From NCBI GenBank assembly GCA_017854795.1, contig JAFMHB010000009.1, positions 1 through 64,000 on the forward strand: a stretch of 64,000 nt of DNA. Direction: 5' to 3'. A program made the translations under genes and the position numbers. Under the pieces are notes generated by a model. The model was given only the letters and a program-made list of their open reading frames with translations. It had not been told where the DNA came from and did not search any database. This document shows positions 52,909 to 62,827 of the stretch, one piece after another. This stretch comes from Candidatus Nanopelagicales bacterium. GTDB taxonomy: Bacteria > Actinomycetota > Actinomycetes > S36-B12. Every line of letters begins with the position of its first letter. Position 1 is the stretch's first letter.

Positions 52909-54759
52909 CTACTCAACCGTTACGGACTTGGCAAGGTTGCGAGGTTGGTCAACGTCATGACCTTTTTCCCTGGCCATCTCGCAGGCAAAAATCTGTAAAG
53001 GCACAACCGCTACGAGGGGCTGCATCAATGTTGGCACCGCAGGAATCCGAATTATGTGATCTGCGAAGGGAACAATACTTTCGTCACCCTCTTCAGCGAT
53101 TGCAATCACTTTGGCTCCGCGGGCACGCACCTCTTGGATATTCGACACCATCTTGTCGTGCAAGACCGCACGGCCCTTGGGTGAAGGAACAACCACAATC
53201 ACCGGAATTCCCTCTTCGATTAATGCGATGGGCCCGTGCTTGAGTTCCCCTGCCGGGAAACCTTCAGCGTGCATGTAGGCAAGCTCTTTGAGTTTGAGTG
53301 CACCCTCAAGGGCAACCGGGTAACCAACGTGGCGCCCAAGGAAGAGCACTGATTGAGCCGATGCCAGGGAGCGGGCAAGCTCACGAACCGGTTCCGCTGT
53401 GTCCAGTACCAGGTCAACCTGTCGGGGCATGTCGCCAAGGTCCTCAAGAATCGATCGAATTTCGTCCTCAAACATGACCCCGCGAACTTGAGCTAGGAAT
53501 AAACCAACCAAATAGGTTGCCGTAATTTGGGTAAGAAAAGCTTTTGTACTTGCAACGGCAATCTCAGGACCAGCGTAGGTGTAAATCACCGCGTCAGATT
53601 CACGGGGAATAGTTGAGCCAACCGTGTTGCAAATAGCCAATGTCCGAGCACCCTGGGACTTGGCGTAACGCAATGCCATCAAGGTGTCCATGGTTTCACC
53701 CGATTGCGAAATAGCGATGACCAGTGAGTCAGGTCCAACGATTGGATCCCGATAGCGGAATTCACTCGCCAACTCAACATCAACAGGAAGGTGCGTCCAA
53801 TGCTCAATTGCATATTTCGCAACCATTCCAGCGTGGGCGGCCGTTCCGCAGGCAATCACAATTACTTTATTGATGTGTTGCAATACTGCTGGGTCAATAC
53901 TGAGTTCATCTAATTTAATCCGTTGATTTTCATCGATGCGTCCAAGGAGTGAATCTGCTACCGCCTTCGGCTGCTCCGAGATCTCTTTCAACATGAACAA
54001 GTCAAATCCACCTTTTTCAGCTGCGGATGCATCCCAATCAATAGTGAACGGTGTGGGTTGGACAACTTGGCCAGAAAAATCGGTGACGACAACGGAGTCT
54101 GCTTTCATGATCACGATTTGATCTTGACCCAATTCCAATGCTGAACGCGTATGCGCAACAAATGCACTGACATCGGATGCCAGGAAGTTCCCACCTTCAC
54201 CCAACCCAACAACTAGGGGAGAGTTTCGGCGAGCACCAACCACAAGATTGGGCTGTTCACGGTCAATCACTACCAAAGTGAAAGCGCCTTGAAGTTGTGA
54301 GCACACCGCCTGCATTGCTAAGGGTAGAGAGTTGCCGACCTCGGGTAGTGCTCGCGCCATCATGTGGGCCACGACTTCAGTGTCGGTTTCAGATTCTAGT
54401 GAAATGCCAGCGGCTTCAAGTTCATTGCGCAGCACCTGAAAGTTTTCAATGATTCCATTATGGATCACGGCAATGCGTTGATCTGAACTTACGTGCGGGT
54501 GAGCATTGCGGTCGGTTGGGCCTCCGTGAGTTGCCCAGCGGGTGTGGCCAATCCCGGTAGTGGAACCTGGCATTGGATCTTCACCGAGGAGAAGTTCAAG
54601 GTTTCCGAGTTTGCCTGCCTTTTTACGCACTTCCAGCTTGCCGTCAGCGATTACCGCAATCCCCGCTGAGTCATAGCCTCGATACTCCATTCGGCGCAGC
54701 CCCTCGACAATAATTTCGAGGGCCTGCTTCTCACCAACGTATCCAACGATTCCGCACAC
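52909..54759 (-). CDS. glmS: Glutamine-fructose-6-phosphate aminotransferase (isomerizing)
   Basis: First step of UDP-GlcNAc synthesis. The N-terminal nucleophile is Cys2 (CGIVGYVG). The amidotransferase domain has GIGHTRWATHGGPTDRNAHPH. Two SIS domains follow (IACGTAAHAGMVAKYAIEHW and FLGRHVGYPVALEGALKLKE), and DQPRNLAKSVTVE is the terminal signature. 616 residues. The GTG start at 54759 is fixed by Cys2 and lies 6 nt behind TAGGAT, so it may be leaderless. Confidence 0.97.
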   Translation of the reverse strand: MCGIVGYVGEKQALEIIVEGLRRMEYRGYDSAGIAVIADGKLEVRKKAGKLGNLELLLGEDPMPGSTTGIGHTRWATHGGPTDRNAHPHVSSDQRIAVIHNGIIENFQVLRNELEAAGISLESETDTEVVAHMMARALPEVGNSLPLAMQAVCSQLQGAFTLVVIDREQPNLVVGARRNSPLVVGLGEGGNFLASDVSAFVAHTRSALELGQDQIVIMKADSVVVTDFSGQVVQPTPFTIDWDASAAEKGGFDLFMLKEISEQPKAVADSLLGRIDENQRIKLDELSIDPAVLQHINKVIVIACGTAAHAGMVAKYAIEHWTHLPVDVELASEFRYRDPIVGPDSLVIAISQSGETMDTLMALRYAKSQGARTLAICNTVGSTIPRESDAVIYTYAGPEIAVASTKAFLTQITATYLVGLFLAQVRGVMFEDEIRSILEDLGDMPRQVDLVLDTAEPVRELARSLASAQSVLFLGRHVGYPVALEGALKLKELAYMHAEGFPAGELKHGPIALIEEGIPVIVVVPSPKGRAVLHDKMVSNIQEVRARGAKVIAIAEEGDESIVPFADHIIRIPAVPTLMQPLVAVVPLQIFACEMAREKGHDVDQPRNLAKSVTVE

Positions 54760-54765
54760 TGCATG

Positions 54766-54771
54766 ATCCTA
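54766..54771 (-). promoter_or_regulatory. Putative -10 box of leaderless glmS transcript
   Basis: TAGGAT on the minus strand, 6 nt before the GTG at 54759. The AGGAT could also act as a weak ribosome site. Confidence 0.35.
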
Positions 54772-54857
54772 CCGCCGGGACCTTTCACGACTTACGTTTT
54801 GGAGACCAGTGGCGTTTTCAACTTTCCCCACACGCCCGAGGGGAGAACAACCGCGGA

Positions 54858-56210
54858 TTAATCGAGGGCAAGTTCAGTCGTGATCACACGGGCCAACTGC
54901 TCGGCGACTTCTTGGGCCCAATCCTGACTGTCTGCTTCAACCATGACCCGGATAACAGGCTCGGTTCCAGATGGTCGGAGGAGAATGCGACCGCTGCCCC
55001 GCAGGGCCGATTCGAGAAGTTCACGTTCGGCGCTGACCCGCAGATTCGAGTCAAGTGCATTGCGATCAACGCCCCGGACATTAATGAGCACCTGAGGCAA
55101 CTTGGTGACAACACCAGCAAGCTCGGCCAGAGTCTTTCCACTGGTGCAAACACGTGCAAGTAAATGTAGGGCGGTCAAAATACCGTCACCGGTTGTTCCA
55201 AATTCGCTCATGACAACATGCCCGCTTTGTTCGCCACCAAGAACGAAGCCATTTTCACGCATTGATTCCAGAACGTACCGGTCACCAACCGCTGTCGAAA
55301 TCACCGCGATTCCTGCTGCATCCATTGCTTGGTTGAAGCCGAGATTGGCCATCACCGTTGACACCACCGTGTCATGAACCAAAGTGCCAGAAGCCGCCAT
55401 CGAAATTGCAAGAATTCCCAGAATGTGGTCACCGTCAACGTCATTGCCCAATGCGTCAATTGCCAAGCACCGGTCCGCGTCCCCGTCAAAAGCAATTCCA
55501 GCATCCGCTCCGTGCTCAACAACAGCAGCCCTTAGGTCGTCAAGGTGGGTGCTCCCGCAACCTTCATTGATATTCAGACCATTGGGTGCAGCATGAATGG
55601 CAATGACTTCAGCACCCGCACGACGTAATGCTTCTGGTCCAACAACACTTGCTGAACCATTCGCGCAATCAACGACAACTTTCAGACCCGAGAGTGGTGT
55701 TTCTGAGTCAAGTGTGGAAAGTAAGTGAGAAACGAAGAGATCAGCAGCACTCACATCACTGACCACTCGACCTACATCGCCGCCAACGGGTCGTTCCCAG
55801 GGCTCACGCATCCGATTTTCAATCGCAATTTCCAAAGCGTCATCGAGTTTGACTCCACCTCGGGCAAAGAACTTGATGCCGTTGTCCGGCATTGGGTTAT
55901 GAGATGCGGAGAGCATGACCCCAAGGTCAGCTTGAAGCGTTGCGACTAAGTAGGCGACCGCTGGAGTGGGAAGGGCTCCCACAAGGGTTACGTCAATGCC
56001 TGCACTGGCAAGGCCCGCGACAACCGCGGCTTCAAGGAATTCCCCTGAAGCACGCGTGTCACGACCAACAATTGCTAGGGGACGGTGACCGGCGAATTCG
56101 CCAGAATCTGCCAGCACGTGCGCTGCAGCAACCGAAAGATCCAACGCCAATTCGGCAGTGAGATCTCTATTTGCTACACCGCGAACGCCATCGGTCCCGA
56201 ATAACCCCAT
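54858..56210 (-). CDS. glmM: Phosphoglucosamine mutase
   Basis: Converts GlcN-6-P to GlcN-1-P for UDP-GlcNAc. [21 protein letters not shown] at the start, the phosphoserine loop [19 protein letters not shown], the metal loop [18 protein letters not shown], and the sugar-phosphate loop [16 protein letters not shown]. 450 residues. ATG 56210 is 36 nt behind the rpsI stop. glmS follows after 98 nt. Confidence 0.96.
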   Translation of the reverse strand: MGLFGTDGVRGVANRDLTAELALDLSVAAAHVLADSGEFAGHRPLAIVGRDTRASGEFLEAAVVAGLASAGIDVTLVGALPTPAVAYLVATLQADLGVMLSASHNPMPDNGIKFFARGGVKLDDALEIAIENRMREPWERPVGGDVGRVVSDVSAADLFVSHLLSTLDSETPLSGLKVVVDCANGSASVVGPEALRRAGAEVIAIHAAPNGLNINEGCGSTHLDDLRAAVVEHGADAGIAFDGDADRCLAIDALGNDVDGDHILGILAISMAASGTLVHDTVVSTVMANLGFNQAMDAAGIAVISTAVGDRYVLESMRENGFVLGGEQSGHVVMSEFGTTGDGILTALHLLARVCTSGKTLAELAGVVTKLPQVLINVRGVDRNALDSNLRVSAERELLESALRGSGRILLRPSGTEPVIRVMVEADSQDWAQEVAEQLARVITTELALD

Positions 56211-56246
56211 GTAATTAGCCCCACAAAGTGGTGCGAACCACTTCGA

Positions 56247-56735
56247 TTAGCGCTTGCTGTACTGCGAGGCCTTACGAGCCTTCTTCAGACCGTACTTCTT
56301 GCGCTCCTTGGCCCGTGGGTCACGAGTGAGGAAACCGGCCTTCTTCAAAATAGCGCGGTTGCCTTCAGTGTCAATTCCATTGAGCGAACGAGCGATGCCC
56401 AAACGAAGTGCACCGGCTTGACCGCTGGTGCCACCACCGTGTAGTCGAGCAATTACGTCAAATTGGCCTGGTGCACCAAGGGAGACGAATGGCTCGTTCA
56501 CGATCTGCTGGTGAACCTTGTTAGGAAAGTAGGACGCGAGGTCGCGACCATTGATCTTGAACTGGCCCGTTCCGGGGACGATGCGAACACGAGCAACGGC
56601 CTGCTTACGGCGACCTGTTGCAGCACCCGGTGCAATCACAACATCGCGATTGATTACCGGCTTGGCGCTTTCGCTGGTGTACTCCGAGGGAACTTCTTCG
56701 ATTTCTTCAACTACGTCAATAGCAACTTCAGACAC
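56247..56735 (-). CDS. rpsI: 30S ribosomal protein S9
   Basis: uS9, with the usual core [26 protein letters not shown] and [20 protein letters not shown], and the C-terminal [12 protein letters not shown] whose end reaches the P-site tRNA. 162 residues including an acidic N-terminal tail of about 35 residues, as in other actinobacteria. It is 18 nt downstream of rplM. Confidence 0.97.
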   Translation of the reverse strand: MSEVAIDVVEEIEEVPSEYTSESAKPVINRDVVIAPGAATGRRKQAVARVRIVPGTGQFKINGRDLASYFPNKVHQQIVNEPFVSLGAPGQFDVIARLHGGGTSGQAGALRLGIARSLNGIDTEGNRAILKKAGFLTRDPRAKERKKYGLKKARKASQYSKR

Positions 56736-56753
56736 GTAAATCTCTCCTTAGCG

Positions 56754-57197
56754 CTACTGCGCGACCTGGGTAATGGTGAATGGCTTGGGTTCTTGGGCAC
56801 TGTGTGGGTGGTTGTCACCAACATAGACTTTCAACTTGGTCAACTGTTGGCGACCGAGCTTGTTGTGAGGGAGCATTCCCTTAACTGCCTTCTCAACAGC
56901 CTTTGTTGGATGTGACTCCAAGAGTTCGGCGTAAGTCGTTGCAGTAAGGCCACCTGGATAACCAGAGTGACGGTACGCAATCTTTTGCTCACGCTTTGAT
57001 CCGGTGAGTGCAACTTTGTCCGCATTAATAACGATGACGAAGTCACCGGAATCCATGTGCGGTGCAAATGTTGGCTTGTGCTTTCCGCGAAGAAGAACCG
57101 CGACCTGACTTGCGAGCCGTCCGAGAACAACATCGGTGGCGTCAATCACGTGCCAGGTGCGAGTAATCTCGCCGGCTTTCGGGCTATATGTGCGCAT
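56754..57197 (-). CDS. rplM: 50S ribosomal protein L13
   Basis: uL13, 147 residues. [50 protein letters not shown] and [18 protein letters not shown] are family landmarks. ATG 57197 has AAGGTGG upstream; sequence further upstream in frame is not L13. First gene of rplM-rpsI-glmM. Confidence 0.97.
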   Translation of the reverse strand: MRTYSPKAGEITRTWHVIDATDVVLGRLASQVAVLLRGKHKPTFAPHMDSGDFVIVINADKVALTGSKREQKIAYRHSGYPGGLTATTYAELLESHPTKAVEKAVKGMLPHNKLGRQQLTKLKVYVGDNHPHSAQEPKPFTITQVAQ

Positions 57198-57336
57198 GGG
57201 GCGCCACCTTGCTTTCTCGTAGGGACTTGGTTTCTGCACCCACCGGTTGGCAGGCCGTACTGGGGACCTTCCAAGGCCTCCAGGCTGTAACACTCACAGC
57301 GACCTCAAAGGATACCCATACCCCACCAGCAGCCCC

Positions 57337-57362
57337 AAATCCCCCCTAGATAGGGAGATTTT
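57337..57362 (-). terminator. Hairpin downstream of the exonuclease gene
   Basis: AAATC/GATTT and CCCTA/TAGGG arms pair with one bulge. It lies 32 nt behind the exonuclease stop and upstream of rplM. Confidence 0.5.
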
Positions 57363-57393
57363 GGCTCAATAATTGCTCACGAAGAGACAATCA

Positions 57394-58056
57394 CTATGGC
57401 AAAGGTGGCAGAGGTGGCTGGGTGGCCAGCCACGCCTTAAATGAGGCGTCCTGTTCCTCACGCCACACCCCGACAGCCTGAGCAAACTCACCCACTTCAC
57501 TCGTAAATAAGTGCGGGTACCGCTGAGCCTGGGCCAAAAGGAGCAGCCCGGTGATTCGGGAGTCAGCCAGCGCCCCGTGCCAGTCGTCCTCCGAGATTTC
57601 AAGACCGTACCGAGCAACCGTCGGTTGCAACCGCCGCTGCGCCTTGCCCTTGACGTATTTGTCCATCTGCTTGTCAATTACATAGGGACAGATATCAATA
57701 ACGCCAACCAACGGCTCCAAACCAACTCGCTCCAGATTCGCATCTAGGATTCCGCGATCAAAAGAGGAGTTAAAACAAACAACAGGCAACTTCGATGCCA
57801 CGAGAAACTCGCGTATTGATTCAAGGGCCGCGAATTGATCTTGGCCCTGGGACTGACTCACTTCATTGGTGATCCCGTGCACCGCACTTGCAGCCGCGGG
57901 AATGTCAACGTCAACTTTGATTAACCACTCCTGTGAGGAAACCTCAGCACCATCCCGATACACCACCGCTGCAGCAGACACAATGCGATCGAGCGCAGTA
58001 TCAACACCCGTTGTCTCCGTGTCGAAGGCAATAAACCCAACTTCAACCCACGACAT
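57394..58056 (-). CDS. DnaQ-like DEDDh 3'-5' exonuclease
   Basis: 220 residues. The DEDDh residues are visible: Asp12 and Glu14 in FIAFDTETTG (ExoI), Asp in FNSSFDRGI (ExoII) and His-x4-Asp in HGALADSRITG (ExoIII). AVHGITNEVSQ is a proofreading-family hallmark. It could trim DNA or small RNAs. The Pro-rich tail (PPLPPLP) is unusual. ATG 58056 has GAGGAGAT upstream. It stands alone between the cupin and rplM genes. Confidence 0.88.
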   Translation of the reverse strand: MSWVEVGFIAFDTETTGVDTALDRIVSAAAVVYRDGAEVSSQEWLIKVDVDIPAAASAVHGITNEVSQSQGQDQFAALESIREFLVASKLPVVCFNSSFDRGILDANLERVGLEPLVGVIDICPYVIDKQMDKYVKGKAQRRLQPTVARYGLEISEDDWHGALADSRITGLLLLAQAQRYPHLFTSEVGEFAQAVGVWREEQDASFKAWLATQPPLPPLP

Positions 58057-58159
58057 GCGATCTCCTCACCCATAAAAGTTCACTTCGCGAACAAGCATGA
58101 GTATGTCACGCGCGGCTGACAAATACGTCTAGAATTTTTCCCGATCAATAAGCTACTAC

Positions 58160-58492
58160 TTAGGCGAGGGTGATCCAGACTTTTCTCAGGGGCTCGGTGA
58201 TCTTCCACGTGGTGCGTGATCCCGCTGGGAGAATTCCAATTGTTCCCGGGGCTAATTCGATCACTCCGCCCTGATCGCAGGTCACGGTTCCCCTGCCAGA
58301 AACCACCACAAACACTTCTTCGACCTCGGTGTCCGTGGACTCGCCCACCGAGTGTTCCCACACACCAACTTCAATGTCACCCTCGGTGTCCACTACTGCA
58401 ACCGCACTTGTGACCCCTTCGGTAATTGCAAGTTTTGCATTGAGGGGACGGTGCGTGAGTTCAATGGAGTGGGAATCACAACTGCGGATCAT
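58160..58492 (-). CDS. Cupin-domain protein (DUF861-like)
   Basis: 110 residues forming a single cupin barrel: GVWEHSVGESTDTEVEEVFVVVSGRGTVT is motif 1 (with an unusual lack of the paired His) and GTIGILPAGSRTTWKITEPLRKVWIT is motif 2. Similar proteins are of unknown or enzymatic-accessory function. ATG 58492 lies 6 nt behind TAGGCT and is probably leaderless. Confidence 0.75.
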   Translation of the reverse strand: MIRSCDSHSIELTHRPLNAKLAITEGVTSAVAVVDTEGDIEVGVWEHSVGESTDTEVEEVFVVVSGRGTVTCDQGGVIELAPGTIGILPAGSRTTWKITEPLRKVWITLA

Positions 58493-58498
58493 GAATGC

Positions 58499-58504
58499 AG
58501 CCTA
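58499..58504 (-). promoter_or_regulatory. Putative -10 box of leaderless cupin gene
   Basis: TAGGCT on the minus strand, 6 nt before the ATG at 58492. Confidence 0.5.
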
Positions 58505-58564
58505 TGCTCAAGGATCGTGCATCTAGTTGGTTCATGCGGGCGGGTCGTGCGCGAATTCAGGTAA

Positions 58565-59392
58565 CTACGTTGAACGGCCCTGATCGCGATCCATGCCGCG
58601 CCTGGCTCTGGTTTCACCTTGACGAGCATGTAGCTCTTCATCTGTTGGGTAGCCAACGTGTTCAAGAACTAGGGGGAAAGCTTCCATGGTTTGAATGTGG
58701 GAAAGTTTTTCCTCTTGGTCGAGTAGGTGCTTGGTCCAGGTCACCGGCTTACGCCCATCCCCGATCGGGAGGAGCGCACCCACAATCGTGCGGACCATCG
58801 AGTAACAGAATGCATCGGCTCGAATTGTCATGACAACATAATTGTCCTCGTTGCGGTGCCATTCGAGTTTTTGAAGTTCCCTGATTGTGGTGGCTCTGGG
58901 TTTTTCTTTGCAGAAAGCAAAGAAGTCGTGAATACCGATAAGGTATTTGCTGGCTTCATTGAGTCTGTCAATGTCAAGTGGAACCGGCCACTGCAGGACC
59001 TCATGGCGGTGAAGTGGCTGGGGACCAGTGGGGTCATCACACACCGTGTAGCTGTACTCGCGCCACAAGGCCGAGAACCGTGCGTCGAAACCATGGGGCG
59101 CTTCTTCGATTCTCCGAATCCGAATGTCACCGGGCAGGGCTTTGTTGATTCGCTCAGCGGTGAGTTTTTCTAGTTCGGGGTGGTCACGGGGAAGATCAAA
59201 GTGAAAGACCTGATTACGTGCATGCACACCCGCGTCGGTGCGACCGGCCACAATTGTCGGTAATTCAAGTTGGTGAATGAGTGCGCCAATAATGTTTTCA
59301 ACTTCACCCTGCACCGAGCGGGCCTCCATCTGGGATGCCCAACCGTGAAAGCCGGAACCGTCATAGGACAGGAAGACGCGCAGACGAATCAG
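58565..59392 (-). CDS. truA: tRNA pseudouridine(38-40) synthase
   Basis: Forms pseudouridine in the tRNA anticodon arm. Catalytic Asp in VAGRTDAGVHARNQVFHF, RFSALWREYSYTV, FFAFCKEKPRATTIREL and MVRTIVGALLPIGDG are TruA motifs. The first conserved strand, R-L-R-V-F-L-S-Y-D-G-S-G-F-H-G-W, is encoded upstream of the first ATG (59329). In that frame back to the rplQ stop codon (59450) there is no ATG, GTG or TTG, only CTG and ATT codons. I place the start at CTG 59392, behind a GGGGACGGG stretch, but ATT 59389, or translation continuing through the rplQ stop, is possible. The first bases lie in a strong hairpin. Confidence 0.85.
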   Translation of the reverse strand: MIRLRVFLSYDGSGFHGWASQMEARSVQGEVENIIGALIHQLELPTIVAGRTDAGVHARNQVFHFDLPRDHPELEKLTAERINKALPGDIRIRRIEEAPHGFDARFSALWREYSYTVCDDPTGPQPLHRHEVLQWPVPLDIDRLNEASKYLIGIHDFFAFCKEKPRATTIRELQKLEWHRNEDNYVVMTIRADAFCYSMVRTIVGALLPIGDGRKPVTWTKHLLDQEEKLSHIQTMEAFPLVLEHVGYPTDEELHARQGETRARRGMDRDQGRST

Positions 59393-59424
59393 CCCGTCCC
59401 CGGGAAGACCGGGAACGGGCTGAT
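59388..59424 (-). terminator. Strong hairpin between rplQ and truA
   Basis: A 16-bp stem (arms 59388-59403 and 59409-59424, one G-U on the transcript) with a 5-nt loop. It lies 26 nt past the rplQ stop and covers the putative truA start. No U-tract follows. It may end rplQ transcripts, stabilise the 3' end or hide the truA start. Confidence 0.7.
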
Positions 59425-59449
59425 CAATATCGTTTTGCGAGCTCAGGAA

Positions 59450-60022
59450 TTACTCCTTGGCCGTAGCTTCGTCACTTGCAGCGACTTCTTCCTCGCCTAG
59501 TTCATTAATCGGCTCGGTGGTTTCCTCTACGAGGACTTCTTCCGTGTCGGCCTTGATCTCTTCCTTGACTTCAGCTGCTTCACTCTCAGCGGGTGCTTCT
59601 GCTGCTGCACTTTCCTTGGCCGCACGCTTTGTGGCGCCCGTGGCTTCAGCAACTACCTGCTCAAGCATTGGCTCAACCAGTTCAATGATCGCCATGGGGG
59701 CGTTGTCGCCCTTACGGTTACCGATCTTGATGATTCTGGTGTAGCCACCTGGACGACCCGCGTAACTTGGGCCAATCTCGGTGAACAGTGTGTGCACAAC
59801 ACCCTTGTCCTTGACCACGGTGAGAACCCGGCGACGAGCCGCGATGTCTCCACGCTTTGCAAAGGTCACCAAACGCTCAGCAACTGGTCGTAGCCGCTTT
59901 GCCTTTGCATGGGTGGTTGTGATGCGCCCGTGCTCAAAGAGAGCGGTCGCGAGATTGCCCAACATGTGCTTCTCGTGTGAGGCTCCCCCACCGAGGCGGG
60001 CTCCCTTAGCTGGCGATGGCAT
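59450..60022 (-). CDS. rplQ: 50S ribosomal protein L17 with acidic C-terminal extension
   Basis: bL17. [49 protein letters not shown] is the canonical N-terminus. The core ends near residue 118; residues 120-190 are an Ala/Glu-rich, low-complexity acidic tail. Such tails are known in actinobacterial L17. 190 residues. It follows rpoA, and its stop TAA is in frame with truA. Confidence 0.96.
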   Translation of the reverse strand: MPSPAKGARLGGGASHEKHMLGNLATALFEHGRITTTHAKAKRLRPVAERLVTFAKRGDIAARRRVLTVVKDKGVVHTLFTEIGPSYAGRPGGYTRIIKIGNRKGDNAPMAIIELVEPMLEQVVAEATGATKRAAKESAAAEAPAESEAAEVKEEIKADTEEVLVEETTEPINELGEEEVAASDEATAKE

Positions 60023-60068
60023 CTTGTCTCCTTATTAATCTTGGTCAGTCCGATAACGCAGCAGGCTC

Positions 60069-61136
60069 TTAGAGCTGCTCGTCCTCGGGGTAGGCATCTT
60101 CGGTGTAGGTGACGACAACTTCTTCTACTTCGTCGGGATCGACATTCATGTCGACATCGGTGTCGTCGAAGTAAACGGCGGTGCTGGGGTCAAATCCGGG
60201 AGGGCTGTCCTTGAGTGCAAGACCCAGACCATGAAGCTTGACCTTGATTTCATCAATTGACTTAGCCCCGAAGTTACGAATATCAAGAAGATCGGCCTCA
60301 CTGCGGGTGATCAATTCACCGACAGTGTGGATACCTTCACGCTTGAGGCAGTTGTATGAACGCACTGTCATGTCAAGTTGCTCAATTGGTGTTGAGAGTT
60401 GCTCGGCAACGAATGCATCCGTTGGGCTTGGACCAATGTCAATACCTTCAGCATCAACATTCATTTCCCGAGCCAGACCAAAGAGCTCAACCAGAGTTGA
60501 ACCAGCAGAGGCAACTGCATCACGTGGAAGCATGCATGGCTTGGTCTCAACGTCGAGGATCAACTTGTCGAAGTCGGTGCGCTGCTCAACACGAGTAGCC
60601 TCGACTTTGTAGCTGACCTTGAGCACTGGTGAGTAGATCGAGTCAACCGGAATGCGGCCGATCTCCTGCTCTGGGTGCTTGTTCATGGTTGACGGTACGT
60701 AGCCACGACCGCGCTCAACAACGAGTTCGATCTCGAGCTTGCCCTTGTCATTGAGAGTTGCAATGTGAAGTTCTGGGTTGTGGACCTCGACACCTGCTGG
60801 TGGCTGGATATCCGCTGCGGTCACACTGCCTGAACCTTGCTTGCGCAGGTACATAACGACTGGTTCGTCAATATCACTAGAAACAACGAGTCCCTTGAGG
60901 TTCAAAATAATCTCAGTGACGTCTTCCTTGATTCCGTCAATCGTGCTGAACTCGTGCAGAACTCCATCAATGCGGATGCTGGTAACCGATGCACCTGGGA
61001 TTGAGGAGAGCAATGTGCGACGAAGTGAGTTACCGAGGGTGTAACCAAAACCGGGCTCAAGGGGTTCCAACACGAAACGTGAACGGAACTCGCTGATGGG
61101 TTCTTCGGTGAGAATTGGACGCTGACTAATGAGCAC
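60069..61136 (-). CDS. rpoA: DNA-directed RNA polymerase alpha subunit
   Basis: 355 residues. N-terminal dimerisation domain ([36 protein letters not shown]) and C-terminal DNA/activator-binding domain ([39 protein letters not shown]). The acidic tail rich in Asp, Glu and Val is a common actinobacterial trait. It follows rpsD with 77 nt that hold two hairpins. Confidence 0.97.
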   Translation of the reverse strand: MLISQRPILTEEPISEFRSRFVLEPLEPGFGYTLGNSLRRTLLSSIPGASVTSIRIDGVLHEFSTIDGIKEDVTEIILNLKGLVVSSDIDEPVVMYLRKQGSGSVTAADIQPPAGVEVHNPELHIATLNDKGKLEIELVVERGRGYVPSTMNKHPEQEIGRIPVDSIYSPVLKVSYKVEATRVEQRTDFDKLILDVETKPCMLPRDAVASAGSTLVELFGLAREMNVDAEGIDIGPSPTDAFVAEQLSTPIEQLDMTVRSYNCLKREGIHTVGELITRSEADLLDIRNFGAKSIDEIKVKLHGLGLALKDSPPGFDPSTAVYFDDTDVDMNVDPDEVEEVVVTYTEDAYPEDEQL

Positions 61137-61152
61137 TTTTTGTTTCCTTCCA

Positions 61153-61176
61153 GCGATACCCTCTATTTGATATCGC
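61153..61176 (-). ncRNA. Hairpin element 1 between rpsD and rpoA
   Basis: Arms GCGATA and TATCGC with a 12-nt loop, just upstream of the rpoA start. Possible structured mRNA element. Confidence 0.35.
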
Positions 61177-61185
61177 GTTTCTCAG

Positions 61186-61205
61186 CTCGATTCGAATGAA
61201 TCGAG
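61186..61205 (-). ncRNA. Hairpin element 2 between rpsD and rpoA
   Basis: Perfect 8-bp arms CTCGATTC and GAATCGAG with a 4-nt loop, directly behind the rpsD stop. Confidence 0.5.
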
Positions 61206-61213
61206 ATTGGTTA

Positions 61214-61840
61214 CTACTTGGAGTAAAGCTCAACAATTAGTTGTTCGTTGACCTGAGTATCGATCGCGGCGCGAACTGGGATCGAGTGAACGAGAATACG
61301 CATTTTCGATGGCACAACCTCAAGCCAAGCTGGGACGGTTTTTTCACCAATCTCAGCGTGAGCCACAATGAACGGAGTCATTTGCAATGAGCTGGGACGA
61401 ACATCGATGACATCATTGGGGGAAACCCGAAATGATGGGATGTCGACCTTCTGGCCATTGACCAAAATATGTCCGTGGTTGACCAACTGGCGAGCCATGT
61501 CGCGACTCTTAGCGAAACCAGCTCGGTACACCACGTTGTCCAAACGGCTCTCAAGGATCTTCAGCAGGTTCTCGCCGGTCTTGCCGGGTTGACGCTGTGC
61601 TTCCTTGTAGTAGTTAGAGAATTGCTTCTCCAAAACACCGTACATACGTGTTGCCTTCTGCTTCTCCCGAAGCTGCAACAAGTACTCGCTCTCCTTTGAC
61701 CGACCGCGACCGTGCTGGCCGGGTGGATAGGGACGCTTTTCAAATGGGCATTTTGGTGACTCGCACTTTGAGCCTTTAAGGAACAACTTCATTTTCTCGC
61801 GGCGGCACCGCTTGCAATCAGCGTCCGTATAACGCGCCAT
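61214..61840 (-). CDS. rpsD: 30S ribosomal protein S4
   Basis: uS4, 208 residues. The N-terminus has the zinc-type Cys cluster ([23 protein letters not shown]), so this is the C+ form. The S4 RNA-binding domain is seen in [41 protein letters not shown]. Member of infA-rpmJ-rpsM-rpsK-rpsD-rpoA-rplQ. Confidence 0.97.
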   Translation of the reverse strand: MARYTDADCKRCRREKMKLFLKGSKCESPKCPFEKRPYPPGQHGRGRSKESEYLLQLREKQKATRMYGVLEKQFSNYYKEAQRQPGKTGENLLKILESRLDNVVYRAGFAKSRDMARQLVNHGHILVNGQKVDIPSFRVSPNDVIDVRPSSLQMTPFIVAHAEIGEKTVPAWLEVVPSKMRILVHSIPVRAAIDTQVNEQLIVELYSK

Positions 61841-61883
61841 GATTATCTCCTATTTTCTAAGTGTTGTTAAAAGGGTCCGCGAA

Positions 61884-62282
61884 TTAAACGCGTCGACGCT
61901 TCTTTGGACGGGTTCCGTTAAATGGCACTGGCGTTACGTCAGCGATAGAGCCAACTTCAAGCCCTGTTGCTTGCAGTGAACGAATTGCAGTCTCACGACC
62001 TGAACCCGGCCCCTTGACGAATACGTCGACCTTGCGCATGCCGTGTTCCATTGCGCGACGGGCAGCAGATTCAGCTGCTAGCTGTGCGGCGAATGGCGTG
62101 GACTTACGGCTGCCCTTGAATCCAACCTGTCCAGCGGATGACCAAGCAATAACTGCACCCGTTGGGTCGGTGATGGACACGATGGTGTTGTTGAACGTGC
62201 TCTTGATGTGAGCGTGGCCATGGGCCACGTTCTTCTTTTCCTTGCGACGCACTTTCTTTGCGCCTGGACCTTTGGGGGCCAT
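61884..62282 (-). CDS. rpsK: 30S ribosomal protein S11
   Basis: uS11, 132 residues. [52 protein letters not shown] and [42 protein letters not shown] are canonical. It is 57 nt downstream of rpsM. Confidence 0.98.
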   Translation of the reverse strand: MAPKGPGAKKVRRKEKKNVAHGHAHIKSTFNNTIVSITDPTGAVIAWSSAGQVGFKGSRKSTPFAAQLAAESAARRAMEHGMRKVDVFVKGPGSGRETAIRSLQATGLEVGSIADVTPVPFNGTRPKKRRRV

Positions 62283-62339
62283 GTGTGATTCCTATTCTGT
62301 AGAGGTTTGGGATTCGCAGTTAGTTGCGAGATCGTTCGC

Positions 62340-62711
62340 TTAGACCTTCTTCTTACCGGCAACTGTCTTACGTGGACCCTTGCGCGTACGCGCATTTGTG
62401 TGGGTGCGTTGCCCGTGGACGGGAAGACCCTTGCGGTGACGAATCCCCTGATAGCAACCGATTTCGACCTTGCGGCGAATATCAGCTGCGACCTCGCGGC
62501 GCAGGTCACCTTCTACTTTGAGATTTGCTTCGATCCAGTCGCGCAATGCGAGTGTTTGATCGTCGGTGAGATCCTTTGATTTCATCTCAGGATCAATGCC
62601 GGTCGCTTCAAGGGCTTTAGCAGCCTGCGAACGGCCAACACCGTATACATAGGTAAGTGCGATTGCCATGCGCTTTTCGCGGGGCAAATCCACACCAATA
62701 AGTCGTGCCAT
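62340..62711 (-). CDS. rpsM: 30S ribosomal protein S13
   Basis: uS13, 123 residues. [29 protein letters not shown] at the N-terminus and [38 protein letters not shown] at the C-terminus are canonical. Upstream lies a 192-nt gap with two perfect hairpins. Confidence 0.98.
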   Translation of the reverse strand: MARLIGVDLPREKRMAIALTYVYGVGRSQAAKALEATGIDPEMKSKDLTDDQTLALRDWIEANLKVEGDLRREVAADIRRKVEIGCYQGIRHRKGLPVHGQRTHTNARTRKGPRKTVAGKKKV

Positions 62712-62782
62712 GGGCGTACTCTCTTTTCAGTAATTCACGGGGTCGTGTGGTGGGATGACCATTCCAGCCCGCCAAGGCCGGT

Positions 62783-62802
62783 CTTCGGCCCCGTGGCCGA
62801 AG
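62783..62802 (-). ncRNA. Hairpin element A in the rpmJ-rpsM leader
   Basis: Perfect 8-bp arms CTTCGGCC and GGCCGAAG with a 4-nt loop. Near the middle of the 192-nt spacer. Possible r-protein leader. Confidence 0.55.
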
Positions 62803-62809
62803 GTGTCGT

Positions 62810-62827
62810 CCGTATCTGTTGATACGG
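62810..62827 (-). ncRNA. Hairpin element B in the rpmJ-rpsM leader
   Basis: Perfect 7-bp arms CCGTATC and GATACGG with a TGTT loop, 8 nt from hairpin A. Confidence 0.5.

Noticed and set aside
58160-58492. Cupin gene as broken because metal His residues are lacking
   Set aside because: The frame is intact from a good promoter to the stop, and DUF861-type cupins often lack the full metal set.
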